DNA of 64,000 nt from positions 434,001 to 498,000 of the forward strand of contig VTFK01000063.1 in the NCBI GenBank assembly GCA_009617715.1, in the 5' to 3' direction. A program made the translations under genes and the position numbers. This DNA is from Plectrocnemia conspersa. Lineage: Eukaryota; Arthropoda; Insecta; Trichoptera; Polycentropodidae. The notes under the pieces are model-generated. The model was not told where the DNA came from and did no database searches. It saw only the letters and a program-made list of their open reading frames with translations. Shown in pieces: positions 32,077 to 44,650 of the stretch. Within the stretch, counting starts at the first letter, position 1; each line of letters begins with the position of its first letter.

Positions 32077-33050
32077 CTGCAATTAATACAACGTCAAACG
32101 TTAACGACACCAATAAAGCAGCTACTATTAAAAATTATGCATGAGAGATGATCGCTTGTCACCGCTGGCGCCGTTTCGATGATTAGACATTAATCTGTCT
32201 GCGGGAGGTCGCATCAAAAGTAATGAAAATCATTCGATTTTTTTTCTAAGATAGAAAGGTCGCATCCGTATCAGGAGTCGCTTCTAAGAGACGTATCTTA
32301 ATTTATTTGAGTGAAATGAAATAATAATAATAAAAAAATGTAAGGTATACTCTGTCGCTTAATGGCGAAGCTGTAAAATTTTAATGGCGGCGATCAATTA
32401 TTATCTTGGGCATTAATGTGATACATTTGTTAGGATTTTTTTATTTGATCATTTTAATAATGTTCAACATAAGCATTTAGGTGATATGTGATATGGTTTA
32501 TGGAATCGTAACGGTATTTAAATGGTTAAAAATAAAACAATTTCATTTAACCTAAAAAACTTTTATGCTACACAAAGATATATTCAATTGTTTATTTTTA
32601 AAATTCTAATAATTTTAAAACCAGTAATATGTTTTTTTTTTAAATAAATGTTAAATAACTATCTTTATGTGCCGTGGCATCACAATTAGTTCGAGAGAAG
32701 AATCTTAAATAACACTATACAACATTTTTTGAGAGGTAGCAACATCAGATCTTCGAAAACTTTTCTGCATTTGACATTGTCTCCCGATAATGACACTGAA
32801 CATTGTTATAAATAATTACTTGTATACAGTATTTAATGACTGACAAAGTCACACATTTTAATCAGTCTAAAATTGTAAATTAAAAATGATTTTCAGTATT
32901 TCACTACATGTGTACTTCTATAATTTCCTATTTACTTAATTGAAACATCAACCTCTACCAAGAAACGTTACAAATGCGATATTATTATAACGCACACCTC
33001 CTGCAACAGTTACGCTTACTTATATTATTTATATCCCATTCGGATTATTA
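32077..33050. other. AT-rich stretch upstream of the TRMT61A-like exons
   Basis: No exon was recognised on either strand. A short GC-richer patch at 32150-32290 contains two copies of GGTCGCATC about 50 bp apart. If the TRMT61A-like gene is intact, this is intron. Confidence 0.4.
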
Positions 33051-33530
33051 TAACCAAAACGATTTATCGTCAAACGGCGCGTGTGCCGTTCTCTGGATTA
33101 ATACATAATGCTATTGGAAAACTAAATGGCTTATTTCTCGCTGCGTTGCGTTTCTTATTTGTCTCGGAATACATCGCGCAATGCGTTTCATTATTTAGTA
33201 CCAGTTTGGAAATTAAGTTTAGAACCAGTTCAAAATTCACTCGCGTATCTGAGGGGAGATCGAGCGACCTTATGTTTAAGTTTTGACCTTTCGGGGCCGC
33301 CCGTGACGAGTGCGCCGTTCCAGCTAATCTCGTTTTATCTGGAAGGTTTTTTTGGTCTCTTTGGTTTGTTTGTTTGTCCTGCTGAGGTGCTTAATGGAAA
33401 CCTTTTAGGCGGCGTGGGGTGGGAGAGGCGAGATTCGGTGACATTCGGAGGAATTTCCGGTTTGACAAATGCCAGGCGAGTCTGTAGAGGTTTTGGCAAC
33501 GGAATCTTAAGACGAATGATATGAATGCAA
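33050..33530. promoter_or_regulatory. GC-richer non-coding island, candidate regulatory region
   Basis: Higher complexity and GC than its surroundings, beginning with a GTCAAACGGCGCGTGTGCCG run. Overlapping frames on both strands (+33126-33524, -33538-33335) give compositionally odd proteins with no domain, as expected of GC-richer non-coding DNA. No TATA or initiator could be assigned. The regulatory role is an inference. Confidence 0.35.
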
Positions 33531-33679
33531 AGAAACAACGATCTAGTTATATCTTTTTATAGAACATCTTTTAAAATAACTACCTATTGAATTTTTCATT
33601 ACTTGAATTAACTTTGGGGTATCATTTGTAGTTTGAAAGTGAGCCATTTTTGCTAATTAATATTATATTGTTGCCGATA

Positions 33680-33950
33680 AAATATGAAAAAAATACAAAA
33701 GCGCGGCGAGATAAGGGATGACTTATGAATCATTTGAGTGCCCGAAATTTAGTTTTACCAAAGAAACACGATAGGCGAAACACAGGTTAACAGACAATCC
33801 GGGACATCATCGGCATCCCTAGAATTTCCCCATGATGATAAGGTCACCAGAGAGCCTGAATTACTGCACCTACTCTATCTAGATGATTTATGCCAATAGA
33901 GCGCTTCCTAGTCACCAGAGGATTTGCAGCATAATATTATTTTTATAAAT
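33680..33950. repeat. dispersed repeat family R2, copy 1
   Basis: Shares GCG-GGCGAG then GAGATAAGGGATRACT near its start, and GTCACCAGAGG-TT...ATATTATTTTT near its end, with 47845-48185. A weaker relative may lie at 42955-43250. No coding capacity was seen. The AATATT-rich end suggests a retroposon-like tail, but the class is unknown. Confidence 0.45.
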
Positions 33951-33989
33951 TGATTATTATTAAAAGCAATTATTATTATGATTATTATT

Positions 33990-34270
33990 AAAAACAAAAA
34001 AAAGCTTGAAATGAGTAGCTGTTGGTCCAACAAAACTTTCTGAAAGTAATTAAAGACATATCTACGGATAATTATTGCAAACAATTTAGTGGGAGATGAC
34101 ACTGCTACGGGTCTATAGTTCTTTATACATAATTTATCACCATTTTTATGAATATGAGTGACTTTTGTGCATTTCCATAGTTCAGTAAATTAAAAGAATT
34201 AGATCTAAAATATGAAAAGTTTTAGAGGAGCAGCGAGACTGACTTATAGAAACACCAATGAATTTAAAGT
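33990..34270 (-). mobile_element. LINE reverse transcriptase fragment
   Basis: Minus-strand reading gives TKVTHIHKNGDKL, NYRPVAVSSPTKLFAIIIRR and QKVLLDQQL, corresponding to KVTPIHKKGPKS ... NYRPIALISSPAKLFE ... LLDQQHGFR in the longer copy at 5255-7440. One frame change lies between the first two blocks. It ends abruptly in an ATT-rich run at about 33990. Confidence 0.75.
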
Positions 34271-34449
34271 TAAATCAGATAACCTATTTCTAACTTAAGT
34301 ATTTCTTATATGCTTATTTTAATCGGCAAAAATAAAATATTTACTTATATATATGTTGTTGTATTATATACTTTCTTAAAAAGTCAATAAATGCATTAAT
34401 ACATATGCTTTTATAATTAAATTTGTTTCAGTAAATTATCACGTTAGCT

Positions 34450-35320
34450 TTTTTAACACAGGCAATACCTTTATATCAGTAATGTGCGGTGACTTTTAAA
34501 ACAGGGCATGCAGTCAGGGGGGGGGGAGACAAAAACTATATTTCTAAATTTATTTTCTTTATTTGATATACATATTATGTGTTTATTTGTTAAAAAATAA
34601 TTTTATTCGACGCTCCTTCTTACATCATCAATAATCTCATCAAATAATATATTGTCTTATGCTTGAATTACACTCTCTGGAAGTTGTTCGAACCGAAGTT
34701 CAACTGAAGTCGGCCAAAGTCGCCGACTTCCGAGTAGCGGCCACATTGCCACAAATTTCATATGGCGGCCATCAACGACGTCCGCACGGCGGCTGTTGTC
34801 ACGTACAGCTGACATATTTGCGGGCGATCGAAAAATGTGCCAAATAATCGCAATTTTTAAATTGTCATATTATTAAAATTACGCTACTGATAATTATAAA
34901 AGTTTGTGTGGGCACTCACCAATACAATATCAGTGAAAAATTTTCGGTCGTAAATATTTAATTTAAGCAAAATCTTTGTCGGCTTTTGAAAAATGCCATA
35001 AGGCATAAAAATGATACTTCAGAATACGAACACCACATCTGTGACTATTCTAGAATTTGTCGCCATCGATTCTAAATAAGAATTCATTATGGTGTGACAT
35101 TTATATAAACCGATCTAGAAAAATACATTAGGATATTCGAAATATTTTTTTTAACAAAATCAAGTACCACTATTTATTTTTTAATTATTTAATTTTATAT
35201 GAAAATATATATATATATATATATATAACGATATCTGTTACAGGAATATACTATCAAAAAAATAATTAATCCCTTTTGGTGCCCTAAAATATTCAAAGAT
35301 GTCAGTAAGAGTCTGTTGAA
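34450..35320. other. intergenic DNA with a poly-G run, a GC-richer patch and an AT microsatellite
   Basis: A ten-base G run at 34517-34526, a GC-richer patch at 34655-34840 with no recognisable coding sense, and an (AT)n microsatellite at about 35206-35227. The stretch TCTCT-GGAAGTTGTTCGA at 34671-34689 has an imperfect inverted match at 35645-35665, too weak to define an element. Confidence 0.4.
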
Positions 35321-35324
35321 GTCC

Positions 35325-35720
35325 CCGATAAGCATGTGGTATTATAACTTAACCACGTGACCACGATGCAGCGCTCGTCATGCGTGTTGACATAAGACGC
35401 CTACGCACATACTGAAATTGAAGCGAGTTACTCGTTCTATCTCAGTTTGCGAAAAACCATATCATTATCTCTCTCACTCTCGTCACTTAACACGCGAGAG
35501 AGCGAAAGGAGAAGTATCTCATCGCTCGCGCTCGAAAGTGCAGCTCCGACTTCGGTCCGTTTGCCGACAATGTTCAGAAGCGCTCGAAGCTGGCCAAGTC
35601 GACTGAATTACCCCCACTTTACCTCCCGTTCTCAGTAACCTCGGACAACTTCCGAGAGATTTTAGAGCGGGCAAAACCGAACTCGACCGAAGTAACCCCG
35701 AAGTTACCCACTATATTCTT
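35325..35720. promoter_or_regulatory. GC-richer island with GAGA-type repeats, candidate regulatory region
   Basis: Contains CTCTCTCACTCTCG, GCGAGAGAGCGAAAGG and CTCATCGCTCGCGCTCG-type runs at 35468-35535. These resemble GAGA-factor-rich insect promoters and Polycomb-type elements, but no core promoter or downstream gene could be assigned. The short frames across it are mutually overlapping and featureless. Confidence 0.35.
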
Positions 35721-36014
35721 CGTACTTTGACTATTTCTAGTGAATGTATTTATTTTTTTTATTGTAGAAAATGATTTTTCTACAGAAAAATATACTTCCG
35801 TTAAAATATATTTTAGTATATTTTTAATAATCACATTATTAATGCAATTTATAGATTTTAAATAGAATTCTAGTGACTAATATATATAAATTAGTTCACT
35901 TTTCAACCTCATTAAATTAAAAAGAGTTCCATACGAGCGTTGAAGTGATAAAGAAATCAGTTCTGGAAATTTATTCTCATATTTCTTAAATTTAGAACAC
36001 GATCGTCGGGATGT

Positions 36015-36105
36015 AAAGTGTACGAGAGATTTCACACCTGCCGGCTATTGGTATGGGAAGCCGGCAGCTCCCACTGTGTCATGAAGCTCTCTCGGTATGG
36101 TTGTC
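36015..36105. repeat. foldback hairpin (~90 bp)
   Basis: The inner stem CTGCCGGCT/AGCCGGCAG is perfect over nine pairs with an 11-base loop. The outer arms CGAGAGA..TTCA..CAC and GTG..TGAAGCTCTCTCG also pair imperfectly. The TTTCACACCTGCCGG run in its left arm resembles TTTCACACGTGCC at 31474, so it may be a compact foldback transposon rather than a microRNA precursor. Confidence 0.6.
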
Positions 36106-36148
36106 TGTAGCTGATTTTCTGAGCGATTACGTTTCATAATTACGTCAC

Positions 36149-36151
<3 letters not shown>

Positions 36152-36179
<28 letters not shown>

Positions 36180-36180
36180 C
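36152..36180. repeat. (TA)n microsatellite
   Basis: About 13 uninterrupted TA dinucleotides. Further AT-type microsatellites lie at 35206-35227 and 37919-37936. Confidence 0.9.
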
Positions 36181-36479
36181 AAATATTTATTAAAAAAACA
36201 CAATCTCAAACATCTCTTAAATCGCTTCCTCAAATAACAGCGAGGGAGCTTTTATAATATTATATTATGCTAAAATATTTTATTTTTTGATAAAAAAAAT
36301 ATAATTATATATTGTATATTTTTTGATCTTTCCAACATTGATTGTACATTGATAATTTTTTTTAGGTTGAAGCTGTGCAAAATAATATGGATAGAACTAT
36401 TTTCGTTGTTTCTCGCTGATTTATTGATTAGTTTGTTGATTATTTTTTTACTTCTTCAACTAATTTGCCACAACCACCA

Positions 36480-36940
36480 GTCTTCTCTCGATGATGAGAC
36501 ATGACCTCACCGTCCAAGGGAAAACGTGACCGCGCTAACCTAAGTAACCAAACGTGCAATTATGTGTTTGATGTTATCCCCCAACTGTTTATTGCACGTA
36601 TCGGCGGATCGATTACCGGCAAAGTCTCACTTGTAACTCTGCAAATAGCATTTTTTACAAAAACAAACTCATTGCACAATCCATCGATTAGTATCATAAT
36701 TGTATTTGCATGAAGGCATTGTGGACGTTTTCGGATCACGTGTAGTGATTTATTGGCTATAAGAGACATGCCAATGCGGTCTTTGCCATAATTTTAATGG
36801 TATGATGGAGTGAGCTATGCGAATGTCCTACCTTATCAGATTTAGACTTCGTTGTTAAGTCGATGCCAAATGGGTCAAAGTGGGGCTCTTGGCGCACGAT
36901 TGAATATCGATATAAACTTATAAACAATGTTTGCCTTTGA
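36480..36940. promoter_or_regulatory. non-coding complex island, candidate enhancer
   Basis: GC and sequence complexity rise above the flanking AT-rich DNA. Open frames here (+36501-36713, -36769-36560) overlap each other and show no domain. It includes GCACGTATCGGCGGATCGATTACC and Sox-like AAACAATG at 36926-36933. This is a candidate by composition only. Confidence 0.3.
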
Positions 36941-37249
36941 CATATGGTAAATCATAAAATTCTTCAGTTCTTTTTTTATAACGTCCAGGTAATGTCTAAA
37001 ATGCCACCACCTTGTTATATACTAAATTCAATATTAATCACGTCTGTACTAAATATACAGATTTATAACCCATTGATTACGACTTGGTATAGCGAACATA
37101 ATCAAACCTTTGATGAAATCATATTTTTATTATAAATCTAATCGATTACAACATTATAAATCATTTTCAACGCAAGAATCTTAATTAACAGTTAGAAACC
37201 TAGTTGTAAATAGACACTAACTACTTGATATTAAACTCGCATACACAAT

Positions 37250-37560
37250 ATAAAGGAAGAGACACATAGTAATTTGCTTTATCGGCGGATGAACAAGATG
37301 ACACCGGTCTATCAGGTCCAATCTCGGATGCTGCCGTTTTCTTTTCCGCTAATGAGACGCAAGTCGCGCCGACTGGGGCACCGGGTTCTCAGCCCTTTTT
37401 AGGAAATGCCTAGATGACAATCGGACATCTGGTGTTTGAAGGAAACTGAGAATGTGAATAGATAATAATATGCGGTACATTGTTGGCACATGTCAAAGAG
37501 AAATGACGCGTGTCGTTTGCGAGGACGCGAAATGACGTAAGATTTGCTATTATATGCCAT
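37250..37560. promoter_or_regulatory. non-coding complex island, candidate enhancer
   Basis: GC-richer block including CTTTATCGGCGGATGAACAAG, CGCAAGTCGCGCC and GCGAAATGACG; the ATCGGCGGAT core recurs from the island at 36600. No open frame. Candidate by composition and the shared motif only. Confidence 0.3.
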
Positions 37561-39230
37561 TAAATAAGCTTATAAACATATATGCACAGGTTTAGGATGT
37601 TCAAATACTCAAATGTTACGTTCTGAGAGATTTATGATGACAGTAAATACTGAATCTGTAATGTTACTGCATTAACAATTTTTAAAAAGTGCGTGAATCA
37701 AAGAACGGTATAGCGAAAAGAACTATTACAATGGTGGCAAAGATTTAGAGCAAAGGCTCTTTTTTTTTAAAATATATATGGATAGATATTGAGTTGTATC
37801 AATTATTATAACCATAAATATGACAACAATATAAATACAATAACAATCAAATAAAATATCTATTCAAAGATCTATGGACCTAAATAATAAAAGCAATATG
37901 ACAAATTGGAGAAGAATTGTATATATATATATATATTGTAAATGTAATGAAATATATTTTCTAAATAGCATTTGATAGATATATGGATATTTTTAATAAA
38001 AAAATAACCTTTCAGTAATTAAATGCAGTTACGATCGGTTAGTGAAAATTTAATTTAAAAAAAGTTAATTAAATTCCTAATTGTGTTTTCTTAATGGATT
38101 TTTAATTAATGCTTACAGTAGCTTTGAAAGAATACACATAAAAAATGATGTACAAAAAACTGTAATGCTGTTAAATTATTGCGCCATAATTTAAGATAAT
38201 TTTTAAATGGTGTTTTTATAGAATAACTATTAAATACCAAGTATCAATCATGATTACACAAGCAAAATATAAATAAGTTTTAATGCAAATTAAATTATTA
38301 ATGTTATATTATTATAGTATATAAAAATTACACAAAGACAGAAAAATATTTTTAAAACACTACAAATATTTCAACCATTTTTTAAAAACATAATATTGGT
38401 GATACTATTAAAGTTTTAATTACACGTTTACATTGTGTCGTACGGAAATTGTAGCATAAGCAAAAATGTTTTAACGCCTTTATAAATATTCTTAGAAATG
38501 TCAATAAGTGTTTTTAAAATTTTGACTGCAATTAAATTAGCTAAAAATAAGGTAATGTTTGCCGACATGCCAAACCTACAAAAATTAATGACTAATAAGT
38601 ATTTATAAATATGCAACAATATAAAAATATATTCACTTTTTAAGATAGATACTTAATTTTACTTTTAAAAATATACATAAAATGCAATATTAATACTAAA
38701 ATTTCATTATTAAATAAAAAAGTATCAATAAATTAAAATTCATCATCTTTTAGTATCAATCAATTTTAATTTTAATTTATTGATACTAAAAGATAATAAA
38801 TATAAAAAATATGTCTTAGTCATAATGTATAGAAATGTTTCATAATTGCTGAAAATAAATAATTTTATCTTAAATTTAAAAAAATCTTTGACAGTTAATA
38901 AAACCAATGAAGTTATTTATATATATTCGATGTATAGTCATTGATAATCTTAAGCAGGAAATGGAAGATGTAATGTGTTTGTTGACAGGTTGTAAAATAT
39001 ATCCATGTTGTATATTTTATGAACATATGTACATATATAAATAATTTACGTCTTTATAATTAATGTTTACAATTTGGAAAATCACTACTGTTCAGGATCT
39101 AAATTAAATTATATTAATTTGTCATTCAACCGGATTTGCCTCTATTTTTTGCAGTGTATTATTAATAGTATATATTTATTTTAGCATCATAAAAAAATCA
39201 TGAACCTTGAGTTATTTGATAAGTAAAAAA
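37561..39230. other. AT-rich desert
   Basis: Very AT-rich with no gene seen. An imperfect palindrome at 38735-38800 pairs AATTAAAATT...CTTTTAGTATCAAT with its complement ATTGATACTAAAAGAT. An (AT)n run lies at 37919-37936. Confidence 0.45.
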
Positions 39231-39580
39231 ATAAATCAGAGGTCAAATAGGTTTGCCTTTGAGAATAACTCCCGTTGGTCCATTGTACGGCCGCTGTGGT
39301 GGCTTTTTAATGGCGTTTTATAATAGTCGAACAAACATCGGCTAGATGGATAATGAGTAAGAAGAGAAGAGGATGCTGCATCTCTGTGTGCAAATGATTG
39401 CGGACGCAAGACCGCAGAACGCGCCTGGCATTGCTAATTACAGGCCGACGGTAACAGACAATTCGCAGATAGAAAACGGTAATCCACACACAATTGAAGA
39501 TGATGTTAAAAAAAGACAATGATAAACAAAGAGGATCACGACAGCGACGTCGCCGACGGTTAATCTTTGCAGAGTAATGT
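39230..39580. promoter_or_regulatory. non-coding complex island, candidate enhancer
   Basis: GC-richer block with CGGCCGCTGTGGTGG, GCATTGCTAATTACAGGCCG (homeodomain-type TAATTA core) and ACAGCGACGTCGCCGACGG. The minus frame 39519-39307 shows no domain. Candidate by composition only. Confidence 0.3.
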
Positions 39581-40369
39581 CATTATGTTATAATAATTTC
39601 ACATGTAGTGTTGTGTTTGAATGCTTAATGAAATAATGAAATAAAATTGTTGAATGCAATTTAAGATAAATGTGCAATTTTGTCGATTTAAGCGAAGCAT
39701 TATAATGATCAGATAATGATAGTAACCTTTGGGTGTGTTTATTTATATTAAGGTTAATTGGTATTTTTTATACTTTTCTTGTGCTATTACATTTTATTGA
39801 ATACTGCAATATTATCGTTTTCAAAATAATATTTAAAAAAATCATGTGGTTTCAATAAACAAAGCGAGGAGAAAGGCAGGCGGATTTATTTGGCCACAAA
39901 AATAGGTGAACTCGTAAAACAGCGAAGGTAACATTCATATTTTAGTGAACTATGACGGGAGTGCGACGGCCGGAGGGACCTCGTATGCCGATCATTTGTA
40001 TTATTTTAAATAACTATGTAATTATATCTTTAACTGCAATGGCACAAATTAATGTTTAATTGCAAACCATCTGTCAAAACAATAAAAATATATAGTTGGG
40101 CTTTGAAAACTAATATTTTTATTTAAAAATGTAAGATTTCTCATTCAGACTATGTTATTTGAAAAGTGGTGTCATTGGAAAATAGTGGCGGAGGAGACAT
40201 AACTACATACAAAACTATTGTTTGCATCAGTGAGCGCTAAGTAGTCTACAGTGCAATTTTATTTTTTATTTGCTATATTAAAATTATATAAGAAATATTT
40301 AAATTGCACCAAAAAAAAGATGATCCGTAATTAAAAAAAATACACTGATCTAAACATAGTATAAATTTT

Positions 40370-41640
40370 ATTGAGTATTAAATATATTTAATTGATTACT
40401 CCGATTTGTTCATTTATATGTGAAGCTGATATTTTTTTGACATTATGATAAAATATTAAAAATGCATTTCTAATCAAATCAAATCACAAAATAAATTTAG
40501 ATTTAAATTAAAATGATTAATTTTCAAGAAAAAAATCCACAGTGATTATAAATGATAATAGTAGTACATATATTTATGTTATGATTTTTTTCTTTTTAAA
40601 GATTTTTTTGACTATTTTTATTTTTTACAAAATGTTAATTTTTGATGTCTTAAAATATCATAAAAAGTGTTGTTTATTATTTTATGTCACAATAAATCAG
40701 TAAAATACAATAAAAAAAATATGTTAAAAAAATTTTTTTTATTGATTTTTACATAAAAACTGTAAAATTATCTACCAAATAGTTCCAAATAATGTATATT
40801 TTATAAAAAACGCAATATACGAAAACCCTCAGAAGTCGAAATCGCCACAAACTTTCCAAAACGTAAACAATGGACGTTTACGACAACTTTTTAAAGACTA
40901 CTATAAATTGTTAGGTAGTAGTTATTGTTTAGGATTAAGTCCATAAAAAGTTGTATTATTAATAAATATATTTTACTGATTATTTTGATTTGATATAAGG
41001 AAAAAGTTATGTAATTAATAGTAATATTTTATTTTAAAACATTTTTAAGTGAAATTAAGAATTTTTTAACATTATGATATTATATTAAAACTGCATTCTT
41101 GATTGATATAAATCCCAAATTAATTTAAATTTTGACTAAAATTGTGTATTTTTAAAAAAAAATCACAATTATGTTATTATTTTGTTGAAATTATGTATTT
41201 TTTTTACTAGTATTTTTTACAATATGAAATTTTTAATGTTTTAAATTATTAAAATAAGAACTGTTTCTCTATGTTTATTTTATGTTACAATGAATCATTA
41301 AAATACAATAAAAAATATGCAAAATAATCACTTTTTATATATATTTTTGCATAAAAACTGTACTATTTTTTTCTTGAATAATATATAAACAAAAACATTT
41401 TATCGTGTAAAGATTCCAAATATTGATTTTTAATAAATATTATATAAAGGACATTTAAACAAAACGCGATATGCCAGAACCGTTTAAAATTAGAAATCAC
41501 CATGAACTTTCCAATACATAAACAAAGGACGTTTAAAGACAATTCTTATTGTTGATCAGAAAGTTTCCAAAAAGTTATATTAATAATAAATATAATTTAC
41601 TGCTTACTCTGATTTGTTATAAAGGAATAGTTGTATAATT
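40370..41640. repeat. ancient tandem duplication, two ~0.65 kb non-coding units
   Basis: Unit 1 (about 40370-40995) and unit 2 (about 40995-41640) share, in order, CATTATGATA-ATATTAAAA, TTATGTYACAATRAATCA-TAAAATACAATAAAAAA, ACATAAAAACTGTA, AAAACGC-ATAT-C-A-AACC, GAAATC-CCA--AACTTTCCAA, AAACAA-GGACGTTTA and a terminal GATTA-TTTGATTTG-TATAAGGAA. The best-conserved part is the GC-richer 40830-40900 / 41470-41540 segment. No open frame. Confidence 0.75.
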
Positions 41641-41849
41641 TAAAGTCATCTCTCATATGAAATTATATTCCCATTATAGCATGATTTGTGTCACGAAGAT
41701 AGGATAATTTGATTTTTATATAATTATACTCTTAAAAATATAAATTTGCTTAAATCAATCAAAGGGCTAATATTAAATATATTTGGCGATTATTCTTAAA
41801 TAATTTTTAGAAAAATAAATAAAATACAGGTCACCGGAAGATTAAAATG

Positions 41850-42720
41850 CGATGCGAACGAAAGAGAGCAGTTCCAGATAAAAATGCTGCATTTTTATTA
41901 ATTAACTTCCGTGATCTTTTCGATGGCATAATCGATAATACAGTGAACGCCAATTTGTCAAGATCGTTATCGGCGTCAACTCCTGCGGTTATTTCGTCGG
42001 TTACAAATTACATCAGCTAATTGGAAAAATAAGAAAATATGATTGCCACGAAAGGCATCAATCTGCGGCGTATCGTCCGAATGACATCAATCTTTTTCAC
42101 CGCCATATCAATGGTGGGAAGCTATTAATTGGTGTTCTAAAGTTCAGAACTGACCTCTGGGGAGTACATAACAACGATCAGATTTACCCATGACACTATT
42201 TGGCGGACGAGGACAGCCGATGGGCTTCGGAAGGCCTCATCAATCAATAGCTCGAGACATGACCTGACCGATGACCGGCTATTTTTTACACACAACTAAT
42301 TGATTGGCTCGAGTATCCGTTGAAATGTCATCGCCCTTAAAGTTCAGTAAAAGATGCGAAGCCCAGAAACGTATGTTAATTTTAAGAGTATAGCGCGCAA
42401 CGAGAGCAGAGCGTGACGCTGTTTCGCAATTATACCTGTCGATAATGGTGTTTAACGCGAATTGATGATAACACACCGGCTGAGTAAAGTGCCGACACGT
42501 GTTAATATGCCATCGAGGCGGTAATGGATCATGGTGTCATCTCCATCATCTTCTCGCGGGTCATGAAGCTGAGTTAAACACTCAATTCGGGCAAATTTTG
42601 AAACTGCGACACGTATGAACCGCAAGAGGTCGAGCGAGACACGAAGCGAGCTCTAATTGGAACACTACTTCCTAGAGAGTTGCAGTTCGCGGAAGTCTTC
42701 GATAGAAGATGGCTGATATG
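41850..42720. promoter_or_regulatory. large non-coding complex island, candidate enhancer
   Basis: About 0.87 kb of high-complexity DNA with scattered motifs (GATCGTTATCGGCG, CATGACCTGACCGATGACC, GCCGACACGTGTTAATATG, CGGGTCATGAAGCTG). The largest frame (-42476-42279) has no domain. Its size and complexity contrast sharply with flanking AT-rich DNA. Confidence 0.35.
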
Positions 42721-42749
42721 GTAAATCTTTAAGAAATAGTAACCTTAAT

Positions 42750-43260
42750 ACAGGGTGACCCAATTGAGACTTCAAGGTTTGAAGAAATCATAACTTTGGG
42801 GTTTTTCTACGATTTTTTCTACGTCATACGCATTTTAGTCTTAATTGAATGAAAATAAAATCAGTATGTACTCAACAAAAATTTTTTTCCGTTAGGAACG
42901 CACTGTGGCGGCCGACATATGTCACACAGATAAGAGAAAATAGCAATAGCACAACGAGCCTGGTAAAATAATAATTAATTTAATTAGCAATTAAAAATCT
43001 GGTGAGTCATCCAGACGCCAAATTCTGTTTCCCCAAAATATTCAACATAAGAAACAAATAATAACAGAAAATCCAAGCGTCTTTTGCAATTGAATCTTCC
43101 TCGTAGACAGATGTAGGGCTTGGATCATAACCGGAGTTTTAAATTTGTCTGGTTAAGCCCCCAGAAACTCGTAATAGAGTAGTCCTGCACCCCAGAGTGC
43201 CATTAAAGAGCCTGCATACCTCAAATACTGCGCCTTTTTGTGGTAACACCATTGTGTTTT
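42750..43260. repeat. probable transposon remnants
   Basis: ACAGGGTGACCCAATTGAGA at 42752-42771 looks like a DNA-transposon terminus; similar ACAGGGTGA starts occur at 45010 and 60417, each without a partner. Bases 42955-43250 may be a diverged copy of repeat family R2 (shared ...CAAATACTGCGCCTTTTT). No coding sense was seen. Confidence 0.4.
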
Positions 43261-44280
43261 ATTTTTTAAATATATATTCTGTAGTATTGTAACTCAAATC
43301 AAATTAAAAAAAGGGTAGGTTTTCAAGAGCTCCAGAAAATATTTGTTAAATATAAAATTATGAGCAAATATGTGTTAGCAATAAAATAAGAAAGAAATTG
43401 TGGGAAACAGAGATCTAAAATAAAGCAATACCATTTTTTTTAATAATTGAAAATGCGTTGGTGTAATGTCATATTAAATCTGTTTTATTTACTTTTATTT
43501 GGAACAATTCATTATTGCATTTTTTGAGTCAGGTCAAGAATAAAGAAAATAATTTTAGTCTGCGACCAAAAATCAACTGAATTTGTGGCTCACAACTTTT
43601 GCTCTCCCTGGCACAAATGGTTTCAAAATGATTTCGAGTATAACGGTTGACACAAATCAATTCATTAAATAAAAGAAACATTTAAAAAATTTTGCGCTGA
43701 AAATAACGTGCAGAAAATAACGTTTAGAGAGTAAAACATACTGAAATTTTATCCAGTATTAATAATTATATCACATTTTCTTTAAAGAAAATTTCGACTG
43801 AATGATAAAATTTATTTTACTAAATTTGAGCTTATGTATTTAAAAAGTTATTAGATATTATTTATATACAGAGATTAAAATGTTGTCTTACTAATAAAAA
43901 AATCGATTCTTTTAAAGTATTTATATTATAGTTCCTCCAACATATTTAATATTAAAATTTGTTTTCATAGTATTTTTTTTTGTATTAAAACAAAACTTGA
44001 CTTCTTAATTAAAATATTTAGACGATTTTGCAAATAGATCAAAAGCTTAACAAATTTTAGACTTTGATCACAAGATTTAATTTCGTAAAGTATAATAAAT
44101 TCCAAGTCAAAATGTGATTTTTTAGGTAAAATCTTATTAGATATTATTAGTAACAACATTTTTATTCCTGTATTACAAACAATAATTTTTCATATTAATA
44201 CATATATATGTATTATATTTGTTGTATCACTTTATAGATAGATAACGAATACAGCTTTAAAGCAATGCTCTGAGAACTTG
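43261..44280. other. AT-rich desert
   Basis: No gene seen. A short patch at 43555-43625 (GACCAAAAATCAACTGAATTTGTGG...) may be another transposon end but could not be paired. Confidence 0.4.
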
Positions 44281-44650
44281 GTATTTATTTAATATACCAT
44301 TCTTATTTAAACGTTGTCGTTAGCATTATCGGTGAAAGCAATTTTTCACTACGCCACACACATTGAGCTGAAGAAGACGTTTCAGAATGTTGTTCTTCTA
44401 GTCTAGTGGCGGTGATGGGTGACTAATGTTTAATCGTCGGTCATTTCGGCTTCGACACTTGTTAACCGCAATCCACGGACGAATACACGATCATTACGTA
44501 AAGTGCATAATTGGTTCCTCTAGTACCGTTACTAAAGGCGAGTATGTTCGAGACTAGATACCTCAAAAATTCCTGATATAAAATACTTTTGGGAGCAATG
44601 CGAGGGTCAACCAAACTCGATAATGACTCGGCACTATTCATTTCAGTGAG
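44280..44650. promoter_or_regulatory. non-coding complex island, candidate enhancer
   Basis: High-complexity block containing AACGTTGTCGTTAGCATTATCGG, GGCGGTGATGGGTGAC and GACGAATACACGATCATTACG. No open frame. Candidate by composition only. Confidence 0.3.

Noticed and set aside
33126..33524. 132-codon plus-strand frame
   Set aside because: Glycine/leucine/phenylalanine-rich product without recognisable features, overlapping a minus frame. No splice or promoter support.
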